DNA of 47,220 nucleotides from COE1 sp964387365 (lineage in GTDB: Bacteria; Bacillota; Clostridia; Lachnospirales; Lachnospiraceae): contig CAYLWP010000004.1 in the NCBI GenBank assembly GCA_964387365.1, positions 1 through 47,220 of the forward strand, written 5' to 3'. How positions within the stretch are numbered: position 1 is the first letter of the stretch; every line of letters starts with the position of its first letter. The translations under genes were made by a program, and so were the position numbers. The notes under the pieces were generated by a model, which ran no database searches, was not told the DNA's origin, and worked only from the letters and a program-made list of their open reading frames with translations. Below, piece after piece: positions 17,016 through 25,880 of this stretch.

Positions 17016-18515
17016 CTAACAAAGGTCTTTATGCACTATTAACTGAATATTCTCACAACCTTGTGTGATAATTACGGGAGCCTCTTCGAAAGAGCTTCTT
17101 GCCTCGCAGATAAGAGAAATCTTTTTTCCCATGAAGGTAATATTCTCTACTCCATGCTTTTCGAGATTTGACACATACCAGTGAATCGTGCGATTGGGTA
17201 CATCAAACCGGATACCAAGTACATACTCCAGATATACGGTTATCGGAACGAGCCCCGTCCAGCCGACAAACTCCGGCTTGCTGCGATTTCCACGTTCTAT
17301 ATGCTCCGGCGCATAATTTTCCCAAAAGGTTCCTGTCTCTTTGAATATCTGAAGAACATTTTCATAGTGATTCTTCGCTATTTCCATTGCAACATCATTT
17401 TTCCCACACTGTGTCAGCCCACGAAGTACCATGTAATTGGTAGGTGCCCAGACCCCGCCGCACCAATACTCACCATACTCTTCATAGCCCTCACTGTCGG
17501 CCGACAGGGAAGGAATCATGTGTGGCCTTTTAAACTTCTTTTCGTCCAAAAGATGACTGACAAATCTGTCAAGTCTCCCCTCTGGCACAACACCTGCAAG
17601 CAACGCCCAGTATGCCCCGATTGTCTTTGCCTTAGCCAGTGTTCCGTCCTGATAAATGTCAAAATAAAAGCCTTCCTCCTCGGACCACATATGCTCATTT
17701 ACAAAATTTTTCAAATACTCATACTCTTGTGTAAGCTCTTTTGTATCTTCTTCCAGCTTCAATTCCGCAATGATATCCAATAATACTTTACAGGATAAAA
17801 TCTGCTGCAGATTGGTATCAATCCAACTCATATGTCCATGATAACCACGATGCGCCTGTTTTTCATCCATCCCCGGTTCCACTCTAAGACGCGGCTGATT
17901 ATCCATTCCGCTTCCCCAACCGGAATTCCAATAAGTCATATTCTGCCATGTTCTGTTTCGTCGCAGCCATCTGTGGTATGCACGCAATGGATAAAATACC
18001 TTACGCAAACGCTCTTTGTCCCCTGTCCGCTCATAATATTCCCATTCACACCAGCCAAGAATATTAGGACCTGTACTGATAGGGTCATATCTCATAAACT
18101 TTGCGTTGCCATTATCCTCATGTATCTGCCTTGGAATAAATCCGTCCGGCAGCTGTTTTGCGTAGAAATTGTCCAAGGTCTTCTGAAAACAGAAGATATC
18201 ATCCGCATAGATACCAAACATCAGCATAAAACAGGAATCCCACATGAATATGTCACCGTTAAAAGCAGCATCGATATAGGGTGACACAAAACCATTCTCT
18301 TTTGTCGGATTATTGAGATTGGAGAAGGCAATACTCCATGCCTTATCATATGCCTCCATCGAATCCTCATGTCCTTCCCGGACAGGTCTTGGTAACTCTT
18401 CCCGGATATCTTCAAACGGTTTTATCTCCACATGCTCCGGTTGTTTTTCTATATATTCGTTTTTTTCAACATACTCATCATCTACATAGACGGACTTGCA
18501 TATTTCTGTATTCAT
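17016..18515 (-). CDS. (alpha/alpha)6-barrel glycoside hydrolase (MGH1/GH63/GH37-like)
   Basis: A 499-residue cytoplasmic protein (no signal peptide) resembling mannosylglycerate-hydrolase/GH63/trehalase-type (alpha/alpha)6 barrels. Supporting segments: MWDSCFMLMFGI (about 75), QLPDGFIPRQIHED, GWGSGMDNQPR (about 200), IGAYWALLAGVVP, and the trehalase-like GGVWAPTNYMVLRGL (about 365), FVGWTGLVPI. Specificity cannot be read from the sequence. It follows GH94 downstream but has its own promoter behind a terminator, so it can be expressed separately. GGGAGGGG precedes the start. Confidence 0.78.
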   Translation of the reverse strand: MNTEICKSVYVDDEYVEKNEYIEKQPEHVEIKPFEDIREELPRPVREGHEDSMEAYDKAWSIAFSNLNNPTKENGFVSPYIDAAFNGDIFMWDSCFMLMFGIYADDIFCFQKTLDNFYAKQLPDGFIPRQIHEDNGNAKFMRYDPISTGPNILGWCEWEYYERTGDKERLRKVFYPLRAYHRWLRRNRTWQNMTYWNSGWGSGMDNQPRLRVEPGMDEKQAHRGYHGHMSWIDTNLQQILSCKVLLDIIAELKLEEDTKELTQEYEYLKNFVNEHMWSEEEGFYFDIYQDGTLAKAKTIGAYWALLAGVVPEGRLDRFVSHLLDEKKFKRPHMIPSLSADSEGYEEYGEYWCGGVWAPTNYMVLRGLTQCGKNDVAMEIAKNHYENVLQIFKETGTFWENYAPEHIERGNRSKPEFVGWTGLVPITVYLEYVLGIRFDVPNRTIHWYVSNLEKHGVENITFMGKKISLICEARSSFEEAPVIITQGCENIQLIVHKDLC

Positions 18516-18560
18516 ATAGCCCCTCCCACATTATAATTTCGTAATTCCCATTGCTTATTC

Positions 18561-18569
18561 ATTATACCA
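18561..18569 (-). promoter_or_regulatory. Extended -10 promoter of the (alpha/alpha)6 hydrolase gene
   Basis: On the minus strand TGGTATAAT is a perfect extended -10 element (TGnTATAAT). No good -35 is visible at the right spacing. It lies directly behind the GH94 terminator stem, so read-through and new initiation are closely juxtaposed. Confidence 0.6.
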
Positions 18570-18571
18570 AA

Positions 18572-18601
18572 GACACTCCCAAGTTTCCACCTGGGAGTGT
18601 C
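18572..18601 (-). terminator. Terminator of the GH94 operon
   Basis: A perfect 10-bp stem, GACACTCCCA(18572-18581)/TGGGAGTGTC(18592-18601), with a 10-base loop, located after the GH94 stop codon. The following minus-strand sequence TTTGGTATAAT gives only a short U-tract. Confidence 0.65.
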
Positions 18602-18652
18602 AGACGTCATAAAACCAACAATATTACCTAAAGTCCGGAGACACGTTAGCAA

Positions 18653-20923
18653 TTAACAGAATACCTCTACCTCATAGGTCTTACCTGCTTCGTAAGGAAG
18701 GACATTGGAATCACAAACCTGTCCGTTTACCTTAATCTGCTTCTCACCCTTATTGATTGTGACATGGTAAACAGCATCCTTAAACTTACGGCTGCAGCTT
18801 ACTCCGTTCCAATCCTCCGGAAGATTCGGCTCAACAACAATACCCTGCGTCGTAGCCTTTACACCAAGCAGCTCCTCTACGATAACTAAAATCATCCACG
18901 CAACGGTTCCTGTTCCGTAATGACAGCTGGAACGTCCATAATTAGCAGAACCCTTCAGTGCATAGTAATAATTTGAAATATAAGTCGGAAGCTGCAAATT
19001 CTTTGAAGGCGGATTATTCGGGTTAGTCGGAAGTGTTCTTCTGACTGTATCATAAACCGCATTTCCATCCTTTCTCTTTGCATCCGAAAATGCCTTGAAC
19101 ATGGAAGCATGACAGTATACGGAACCATTTTCTGTTGTTCCGGACTTCTTAATGCTGACTCTTCCCCAGCGCTTATCCCAGCCTGCAAATGGCGGATCAA
19201 GTAAAAGCGGCCCAAACGGTGTTTCCAAACGCTCGAGGTTCTTTAAAACAGTCGGCATCTTTTCTTCGGAAACGATACCTGCCATAATTGCCCATGTCTG
19301 TGTATTCAGGAATAACTTGTCATTGTCCTCCTTGGAACCAACAGCAAGTCCGTCATCATCAAAACCAACTACATATCTGTCTTCAATCCAGCTATGTGCA
19401 TTTACATTGTCTGCCAGTTCATCTCTCATATTCTCCAGAGTTTTTCTCATACCCGGTGCGGTTTCCTCTATCATATAAGTTAACAACAGATTGATGCAGT
19501 AAATCAAGCAAAGAGTTGACCATGTGGATTCACCCTTTCCTCTTCTGCCCAAGCCGTTAATCGGGTCATTCCAGTCTCCGTCACCAATCAGGCAAAGACC
19601 GTGAACGCCTCTCTGCTCATACATGTAAGTCACAGCCTTGGTCAGATGCTCGTAAACATATCCTGATCCGCCATCGCTGTAATCAACTTCATCATAGAAC
19701 ATTTCCTTGTCACCATTCTGGTTAATCAGGGTAATTACAGATAATACCAGCCAAAGCGGACCATCTGTGTGCTTAAGCAGACATAATGCTCTCTCCGGCG
19801 AGCCGTCTGTCATGTACCACTGCTTGATAAATCCGTTGCTCTTCTGTAACTTCAATACATTGTAGATGAATTTCTTGGCCTGTTGCGGCTGTACCAAAGA
19901 ATAGCCAAGAGCATCCTGTAACTGATTACGAACCGGACAGTAGACACCGCCTCTGTTTAATCTGGTAAGCTGTGTAATCTGCTTCTTTAACCAGTAGTTT
20001 GCAAAATGATTTACATTCTCATCCGGTGTGTTAACGGTAAATCCGCTGCACAGGTCATCCCAATAAGCATCACTTCGCTTCTTTTCCTCTGCCATATAAC
20101 CTGCGTTCCATTTTTTCTTTAAGTCGCAGATTTCCATTGTATCTACAGCCACACCGACCTGGATATGATATTCTACTGTTTCTCCTGCACCGATTGTGAA
20201 CTTATGCTGCAGACATCCGCAGAATCTCTCTGCTTCTCCGATGATATTGCTACAGGTTTCATTCTTTAATGCAACCGGATATTCACCCATATCGTCACAC
20301 CCCCAGAAGCGTCTCTGGCTCATGTCATAGGAAGCCGGTGACACATCGGAAAACATATAATAATAGCTTGGTGTTTTTTCTACTTTTTCCTTATCCTCAT
20401 AGTAAACATGATAAGGGAAAGCGTACTTATAGAGAATCTCTTCTTCCGGCATATAAACACATTCTCCGCCCATAACGCCGCCGTCTTCAAAGCCCATAAT
20501 GGTAAATACGGACAGCTCCTGCTCCTGTGCAGAAGTATTCTTTAACTGAATGGTCCAGATTTCCCTGCATCCGGAAACAGGAACCATTGCCTTAATATTG
20601 CACAAAACCTCGTCACATTCTGAGCTCAGACTTGTCTCGTTTAAGCCGTGAACGCAAGAGTAATTTGTAAGTTCTCTTCTGAGTGGCACATAATTGGGAT
20701 TGAATGCCTTCTTTGTCTTATGATTCAGGACATAGAAATAACGATAGCCCAAAGTATATGCTTCCTGATTATAGTTTCTTACGGTACTGCTTTTTCCCTG
20801 CAGTGTCTGGCTCAGCTCCATATGATATTCATCATTAACAAGATAGTTACTCCATGCAGAAGGTGTAACAGGAGTTGTTATCTCATATGCTTTTCCGCCA
20901 TTGATAAATTTTCCATATTCCAT
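18653..20923 (-). CDS. GH94 family glycoside phosphorylase
   Basis: A 756-residue member of GH94 (formerly glycosyltransferase 36). The N-terminal beta-sandwich domain (about 1-280) is followed by a helical linker and the (alpha/alpha)6 barrel (about 310-690), then a small C-terminal beta domain. The catalytic region reads CLIGDGDWNDPINGLG (about 447-462); DWND carries the general acid Asp. RNQLQDALGY and ENGSVYCHASMF (phosphate/substrate region) fit the family. Such enzymes split beta-linked disaccharides with phosphate in the cytoplasm, saving ATP; the disaccharide is unknown. Its start overlaps the upstream oxidoreductase stop by one base (TAATG), so they are coupled. Probably the last gene of the long operon. 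Confidence 0.88.
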   Translation of the reverse strand: MEYGKFINGGKAYEITTPVTPSAWSNYLVNDEYHMELSQTLQGKSSTVRNYNQEAYTLGYRYFYVLNHKTKKAFNPNYVPLRRELTNYSCVHGLNETSLSSECDEVLCNIKAMVPVSGCREIWTIQLKNTSAQEQELSVFTIMGFEDGGVMGGECVYMPEEEILYKYAFPYHVYYEDKEKVEKTPSYYYMFSDVSPASYDMSQRRFWGCDDMGEYPVALKNETCSNIIGEAERFCGCLQHKFTIGAGETVEYHIQVGVAVDTMEICDLKKKWNAGYMAEEKKRSDAYWDDLCSGFTVNTPDENVNHFANYWLKKQITQLTRLNRGGVYCPVRNQLQDALGYSLVQPQQAKKFIYNVLKLQKSNGFIKQWYMTDGSPERALCLLKHTDGPLWLVLSVITLINQNGDKEMFYDEVDYSDGGSGYVYEHLTKAVTYMYEQRGVHGLCLIGDGDWNDPINGLGRRGKGESTWSTLCLIYCINLLLTYMIEETAPGMRKTLENMRDELADNVNAHSWIEDRYVVGFDDDGLAVGSKEDNDKLFLNTQTWAIMAGIVSEEKMPTVLKNLERLETPFGPLLLDPPFAGWDKRWGRVSIKKSGTTENGSVYCHASMFKAFSDAKRKDGNAVYDTVRRTLPTNPNNPPSKNLQLPTYISNYYYALKGSANYGRSSCHYGTGTVAWMILVIVEELLGVKATTQGIVVEPNLPEDWNGVSCSRKFKDAVYHVTINKGEKQIKVNGQVCDSNVLPYEAGKTYEVEVFC

Positions 20924-21981
20924 TATATATTTTCCTCCATTATTCCATGCTCGCGCATTAATTGCTTTACATTTACCGGTTTTCCCGTTCGACTGCTTTC
21001 GACTGCCGCAAACAGCATTCCCATAGCATGAATACTGTCATCAATCGTAACCTCCGGGGCTTCCCCGCCGTCCAGCCAGTCAATAAACTGTCTGATAATC
21101 AAATCATGCTTCCAATGCTCTCCCTGTAACAGCGGTATCTCACAACCTTCGGGAACGGGAAATCCATCTTGGCAACGAGCCATAATACGTCGATTATCCA
21201 ACTCATAGCTTGCCTGATCACATTCCGCCCTGAAATATTCATGGGTCCAGCCATTGTAGGTGTAAGCTCCTCCAAACTGGTATTCCAGAAAGGCTCTCAC
21301 ACCGTTCTCCATTCTTACCTGAACAAACGCACTGGCTGCACTGCCTCTGTTATCGTCCCAGTCTATATTCCATGCATTTGCATAAACCTCTTCTGCATTC
21401 GAACCGGAAAAGGCACGAATCATATCCAGATTATGTGCGCCTCCGTCAATAAAGAGCATTTCAATCGGGTCTATCCTGTGTCCGGAATTTCCGTGATTGC
21501 GTGCAATCACGATTCTTGATATCAAATAATTCATCTTTCCTGACATTCCGGAGCGAAGTATTCTCTGAAATGTCTGCTTATCATCCTCATAGCGGTGACT
21601 GAAGGTAACCGCAAACTTGATACCTGCTGCCTTCACTCTCTTATAAAGCTCCGCGCTCTCCGCCATCGTTCCGGCGATTGGCTTTTCGCTGACAATATGA
21701 CAGCCTCTTCCATACTCCAGCACGGTTTTTACTACCTCAAGGTGCGACGGTATCGAAGTCGATATCGTTACGAAATCTACCTCATTCTCCTGCAGTGCTT
21801 TGGCAAGCTCCGTATACAGCGCTTCCTCAGGCAGTCCTAAAACTGCACCGGCATTTTCCAGTGCATCGGTATTAATATCAACTGCTGCCACACACTGTGC
21901 CACATCCTTTATCTGCGGAATGATTCTGTTCAGCCAGATATTCCCCCAGCCGCCGCAGCCAACATGAATATATCGTTTCAT
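20923..21981 (-). CDS. Gfo/Idh/MocA-family NAD(P)-dependent oxidoreductase
   Basis: A 352-residue oxidoreductase. The Rossmann fold starts at once: IHVGCGGWGNIWLNRI, with VAAVDIN at the end of strand 2; VSEKPIAGTM carries the EKP signature (about 95), and the C-terminal alpha/beta domain begins near 120 with RYEDDKQTFQRIL and GAHNLDMIRAF holding a conserved His. Family members oxidise sugar hydroxyls, commonly at C3 of glycosides. Start chosen at ATG 21981 behind AAAGGAA; a 43-residue longer reading overlaps ThuA. It lies 34 bp after the ThuA gene and overlaps GH94, which suggests a joint pathway. Confidence 0.9.
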   Translation of the reverse strand: MKRYIHVGCGGWGNIWLNRIIPQIKDVAQCVAAVDINTDALENAGAVLGLPEEALYTELAKALQENEVDFVTISTSIPSHLEVVKTVLEYGRGCHIVSEKPIAGTMAESAELYKRVKAAGIKFAVTFSHRYEDDKQTFQRILRSGMSGKMNYLISRIVIARNHGNSGHRIDPIEMLFIDGGAHNLDMIRAFSGSNAEEVYANAWNIDWDDNRGSAASAFVQVRMENGVRAFLEYQFGGAYTYNGWTHEYFRAECDQASYELDNRRIMARCQDGFPVPEGCEIPLLQGEHWKHDLIIRQFIDWLDGGEAPEVTIDDSIHAMGMLFAAVESSRTGKPVNVKQLMREHGIMEENI

Positions 21982-22015
21982 ACCCGGATTACATTCCTTT
22001 CCCTTCAAAACCTTC

Positions 22016-22780
22016 CTACTTCTGTATAAAGCCTCCGCCCGGCTCAATCGGCTCAATTGCCGGAAGCTTCGCACTACGGTTAATCTGCTCAATTTTTTGG
22101 GTTGGCGCAACCCAGCGAACCGCGTTAATTACCACTCTCTGATAATACTCGGAATGCATGACATCATAACGCGCATGTCCCGGTGAAAAATAGAAAATCT
22201 TTCCAGCGCCACGTCTCCAGGTCATTCCGGAACGTGCTGCCTCGCCGCCCTGATACCAGCTTAAAAAGATGAGCTCATCCGGTGCCGGGAAGGTTGCAGG
22301 CTCTCCGTACATTTCTGAATGTGCAAAATCAAAATAAATCGGTAAATCCTTTGCAATCGGATGTCCCTGGTCCACTACCCAGACACGCTCACGCTCCCTG
22401 ATCTCGCGATAGCCGTTGTAGCCTCCCGGTCCTATCAGGCGCTGTGTCAGCTTATTCCACAAACCGGAATGAAGTACAATTAACCCCATTCCTTCGTTCA
22501 CAACGCGGTCTATTACCTTTTGTACACGCTCATCGCTTACCATATCCTGAAGCATATGGCTGTACAGAATCAATACATCCGTCCGGTCAATTACCTCGTC
22601 CGGAATTCCAAACGCAATCTCATCCTTAAAGGTTGCTGTCCGAACCTCCATGTCCTCTTCTTTTCTCAAAAAAGAGGCAATATGTTCATGCACGCCACCC
22701 GGATACAGCTCTAAAATATCAGGCTTGCGTATTTCATCCTCAAATTCGTTCCATACCGTTACCCGAATCTTTCTATCCAT
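22016..22780 (-). CDS. ThuA-domain protein (trehalose-utilisation family)
   Basis: A 254-residue protein of the ThuA family, which has a class-I glutamine-amidotransferase-like fold. Seen: VTVWNEFEDE, a GGVHEHI segment (about 28), VLILYSHM, GLIVLHSG (about 100), and C-terminal GAGKIFYFSPGHARYDVM with conserved His. ThuA proteins act with Gfo/Idh dehydrogenases in 3-keto-disaccharide metabolism in other bacteria; that the same holds here is inferred from the adjacent dehydrogenase gene. GGGA precedes the start at the right distance. It lies 20 bp downstream of GH2. Confidence 0.88.
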   Translation of the reverse strand: MDRKIRVTVWNEFEDEIRKPDILELYPGGVHEHIASFLRKEEDMEVRTATFKDEIAFGIPDEVIDRTDVLILYSHMLQDMVSDERVQKVIDRVVNEGMGLIVLHSGLWNKLTQRLIGPGGYNGYREIRERERVWVVDQGHPIAKDLPIYFDFAHSEMYGEPATFPAPDELIFLSWYQGGEAARSGMTWRRGAGKIFYFSPGHARYDVMHSEYYQRVVINAVRWVAPTQKIEQINRSAKLPAIEPIEPGGGFIQK

Positions 22781-22800
22781 AAATCATTCCCTGCCTTTCC

Positions 22801-25800
22801 CTATTCAGGAAGAATTCTGACGCCAAAGGTAAACTCCTCTTCATCTAAACGATATTCCTTTAAAAGCTCAGGTCCGCAGCTGTTTGAACCGATACCACTC
22901 TGACGGTAATCGATACAAAGTACGGTATACGGCGCTTCCTCAAGCTCGTAATTGTGTGCTTTATTGGTCAACTCTTCCTGTGTATATACAGATGCATTAA
23001 ATGAGAAGGTAGTTTCTCCTGCCACGGTCATTGTATTCTTTTCTCCTGCAACAATCACGTAATCACAGTCATAGTGACTTCCGTTCTCCTGCGGCTTGAT
23101 ATAATCCTCATGCATATCCTTTAATGCTGATTCAAACACACCATGATATCCGGCACGTCTCTTGTCAATATAGCTCTCGTAAGGACCGATACCGCAATAG
23201 GTAACCTGATTCATTTCCTTAGGCAGAAACAGTCGAAGTCCGAAACGTGGCAGAAACAGGAATACCAAATTTCTGCGCACCTTCATATTTACATCAATAA
23301 CACCATTGTTATATACAATCCATGTTGTCTCGATATCCATCATTCTCTGGATATGCTTTGCTGACAAGGACAGTGTTGTTACAAGCTCCACAGCCTGATT
23401 CTTTTTGGTAACCACAGTTTTATACGCTCTTGTGATTGCCTGCTCATAATGAGCAGCATACCACTCCGGCTTAATCTTACGCTCATTATCCGTCGGTGCT
23501 CTCCAGATATTATATTCCATCGGAGCCTCAAGTAAATTTTTCGCTCCCAATTTCATTTCCTTAAAAGCACCTACAAACTTATCATATTTGTAAAAGAACT
23601 TGGAAGTAGAGATTCTAACCTCTGTATCATCCTCTTCCACGCAAAGAGCTTCCCCTGCACAGTCCATAGCCATAAGGCTCTTTACCTTTTGATTTTTACG
23701 ATCTGTAGAATCAAGCGTTACCTCGTCAAAACCAAGTTCATAGCCTGCTTCCAACAGTTCTGTTGCGTTCTTCAGATTATAAATCACTTTCAGGAAGCAC
23801 TTTCCTGCCCGTAAAGGCTTAATCGGCAGGGTGATTGCACCTTCTTCATGCGGTGCAATGGAAGGGATGTCCTTGATTTCTCCGCTTTCCACTACCACTC
23901 CGTCACAGGTAACTTCATATTTTACAATAATATAATCCTGTAAGTTACAAAAATCCATATAATTATGAAGAACCAGCTCCTGCTTTTCCTGACGGAAAGC
24001 TACCACTCTTGCAGGGCGCTGTACATTCTTAAATTCCTTGAGTCCTGTATGCGGTCTTCTGTCCGGATATACCAAACCATCCATACAGAAGTTGCCTGAG
24101 TGCGGATATTCTCCGTGGTCACCGCCGTAAGCATATACCTTTCTTCCGTTCACGGTCTTTTCCATGTCAATGGCATGGTCGCACCATTCCCATACAAAGG
24201 CTCCGCAAACGCCGTCATACTTTTCAATCACCCGGAAATAATCTTCCAAGTCTCCCGGACCGTTTCCCATGGCATGACAGTACTCGCATAATAAATAAGG
24301 CTTTCTTCTGTCGTTTAACTGATAGTCCTCTACCTCCTGCGGAGAGGTATACATACGACTGTAAATATCAATATTGCTGTAATCATACTTACGTCTGTCG
24401 GATACATAATATGCTGACTCATAATGTGTCAGTCGTGTTCTATCGAATTCCTTTGTCCACTTTAAGGCAGCTTCAAAGGTGCATCCATATGCACACTCGT
24501 TACCCATGGACCAGATGACTACGGACGGACGGTTCTTGTCTCTTTCCACACAGAGCTTTGTTCTGTCGATGGTTGCCTCTGTGTACTCCGGATTATCTGC
24601 AATCAAATCGCCCCAACGCTTTGTTTTTTCACCGCCTGCATTTTTATAAAAATACCCTTCTGCAGTACCGTGACTCTCGTTATCAGCCTCATCAATGATA
24701 TAGAAGCCCAAACGGTCATACAGATAATAAAAATGCGGTGCATTCGGATAATGGCTGGTTCTGATGGCATTCACATTATGCTGCTTCATCAGCACTAAAT
24801 CCTTCATAATCTGCTCTTTATCAATCACAAAGCCTGTCACAGGGTCGCTGTCATGTCTGTTTACACCGCGGAACTTAATTCTTTGACCGTTCACATAGAT
24901 GACACTGTCTGTAATATGAATCTCACGAATACCGACATAATCCGTAATCACTTCATTCTCTGTTTCGATGGTGAGTGTATAAAGATATGGCTCTTCCGCA
25001 TTCCATAAATGTGCATCCGCAACAGCTAAGGAAATATATGCCTCCGAATCTATCTCACCTTCTGCAACAATATTCCCTTCTGCATCCTGTAATTTTACAG
25101 CGGTTGTCGGCTGGATTCCTCTGTATTCAAAGGTCAGATCAACGGTTGCACTCTTATAATCCTTGGAAGGCGTTGTTGTCACAAAATAGTCAAAAACTCT
25201 GTTTTCCGGACGTTTTAATATATAGACATCTCGAAAGATGCCGCTCATACGGAACTTATCCTGACATTCCAGATAAGTACCGTCACACCACTTCAGAACG
25301 AGAACGGCAAGCGTATTACTTCCCTCCTGCAGTACCCCGGTGATATCAAATTCACTTGTTGCGTGCGATACCTGACTGTATCCGATAAACTTACCGTTTA
25401 CCCACACATAGAAACAGGAATCCACACCCTCAAAGTTCAAATAAGCCTTTGGTGCCTTCTCCTCCTTATGGTAGGTAAAGTCACACAGATATGCACCGCA
25501 AGGGTTCTGATGCGGTACATACGGCGGATCCAGCGGAATCGGATACCATGTATTGGTGTACTGATGTAAATCATATCCGTAATTCTGCCAATTGGCAGGA
25601 ACCGGTCTATCCTCAAACTGTGCTGCTACGTAACCTTCTTCCCAAAAGGCTTCCTTTAAGTCATAAATACTGTCAAAATAACGGAATTTCCAAGTACCGT
25701 TTAATAGCTGAAAACGGTCGGAAGCTTCTCTGTTATCCAATATTCCTTCTGTTTTTACAGATGCCGGGATATAATAAGCTCTGTTCGGCTCTGTATTCAT

Positions 25801-25842
25801 ATGTAAAACGGATAAATCTTCATAATACTTAGGTATAATCAT
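22801..25842 (-). CDS. lacZ: GH2 beta-galactosidase (LacZ type)
   Basis: A 1013-residue protein with the full LacZ layout: jelly-roll sugar-binding domain (about 30-200), immunoglobulin-like domain, TIM barrel (about 310-600), second immunoglobulin-like domain and C-terminal beta-sandwich (about 735-1010). The acid/base Glu is in WSMGNEC (about 445) and the nucleophile Glu in CEYCHAMGNG (about 519). No signal peptide, so cytoplasmic. It removes terminal beta-galactosyl (or related) residues; other GH2 specificities are not excluded. Start chosen at ATG 25842 with AGAGAGG upstream; a TTG 20 codons earlier would overlap the MATE gene. Confidence 0.92.
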   Translation of the reverse strand: MIIPKYYEDLSVLHMNTEPNRAYYIPASVKTEGILDNREASDRFQLLNGTWKFRYFDSIYDLKEAFWEEGYVAAQFEDRPVPANWQNYGYDLHQYTNTWYPIPLDPPYVPHQNPCGAYLCDFTYHKEEKAPKAYLNFEGVDSCFYVWVNGKFIGYSQVSHATSEFDITGVLQEGSNTLAVLVLKWCDGTYLECQDKFRMSGIFRDVYILKRPENRVFDYFVTTTPSKDYKSATVDLTFEYRGIQPTTAVKLQDAEGNIVAEGEIDSEAYISLAVADAHLWNAEEPYLYTLTIETENEVITDYVGIREIHITDSVIYVNGQRIKFRGVNRHDSDPVTGFVIDKEQIMKDLVLMKQHNVNAIRTSHYPNAPHFYYLYDRLGFYIIDEADNESHGTAEGYFYKNAGGEKTKRWGDLIADNPEYTEATIDRTKLCVERDKNRPSVVIWSMGNECAYGCTFEAALKWTKEFDRTRLTHYESAYYVSDRRKYDYSNIDIYSRMYTSPQEVEDYQLNDRRKPYLLCEYCHAMGNGPGDLEDYFRVIEKYDGVCGAFVWEWCDHAIDMEKTVNGRKVYAYGGDHGEYPHSGNFCMDGLVYPDRRPHTGLKEFKNVQRPARVVAFRQEKQELVLHNYMDFCNLQDYIIVKYEVTCDGVVVESGEIKDIPSIAPHEEGAITLPIKPLRAGKCFLKVIYNLKNATELLEAGYELGFDEVTLDSTDRKNQKVKSLMAMDCAGEALCVEEDDTEVRISTSKFFYKYDKFVGAFKEMKLGAKNLLEAPMEYNIWRAPTDNERKIKPEWYAAHYEQAITRAYKTVVTKKNQAVELVTTLSLSAKHIQRMMDIETTWIVYNNGVIDVNMKVRRNLVFLFLPRFGLRLFLPKEMNQVTYCGIGPYESYIDKRRAGYHGVFESALKDMHEDYIKPQENGSHYDCDYVIVAGEKNTMTVAGETTFSFNASVYTQEELTNKAHNYELEEAPYTVLCIDYRQSGIGSNSCGPELLKEYRLDEEEFTFGVRILPE

Positions 25843-25880
25843 CTTATAATCTTGCCTCTCTCTACTCTGAATAGTAGCGT

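Noticed and set aside
19152..19478. Plus-strand open frames opposite the GH94 gene and other minus-strand genes
   Set aside because: All are antisense shadows of well-supported genes, with unusual composition and no ribosome binding sites.
20923..22110. Longer Gfo/Idh protein with 43 extra residues
   Set aside because: The extension is a basic shadow of the ThuA gene's end; the Rossmann fold starts right after ATG 21981.
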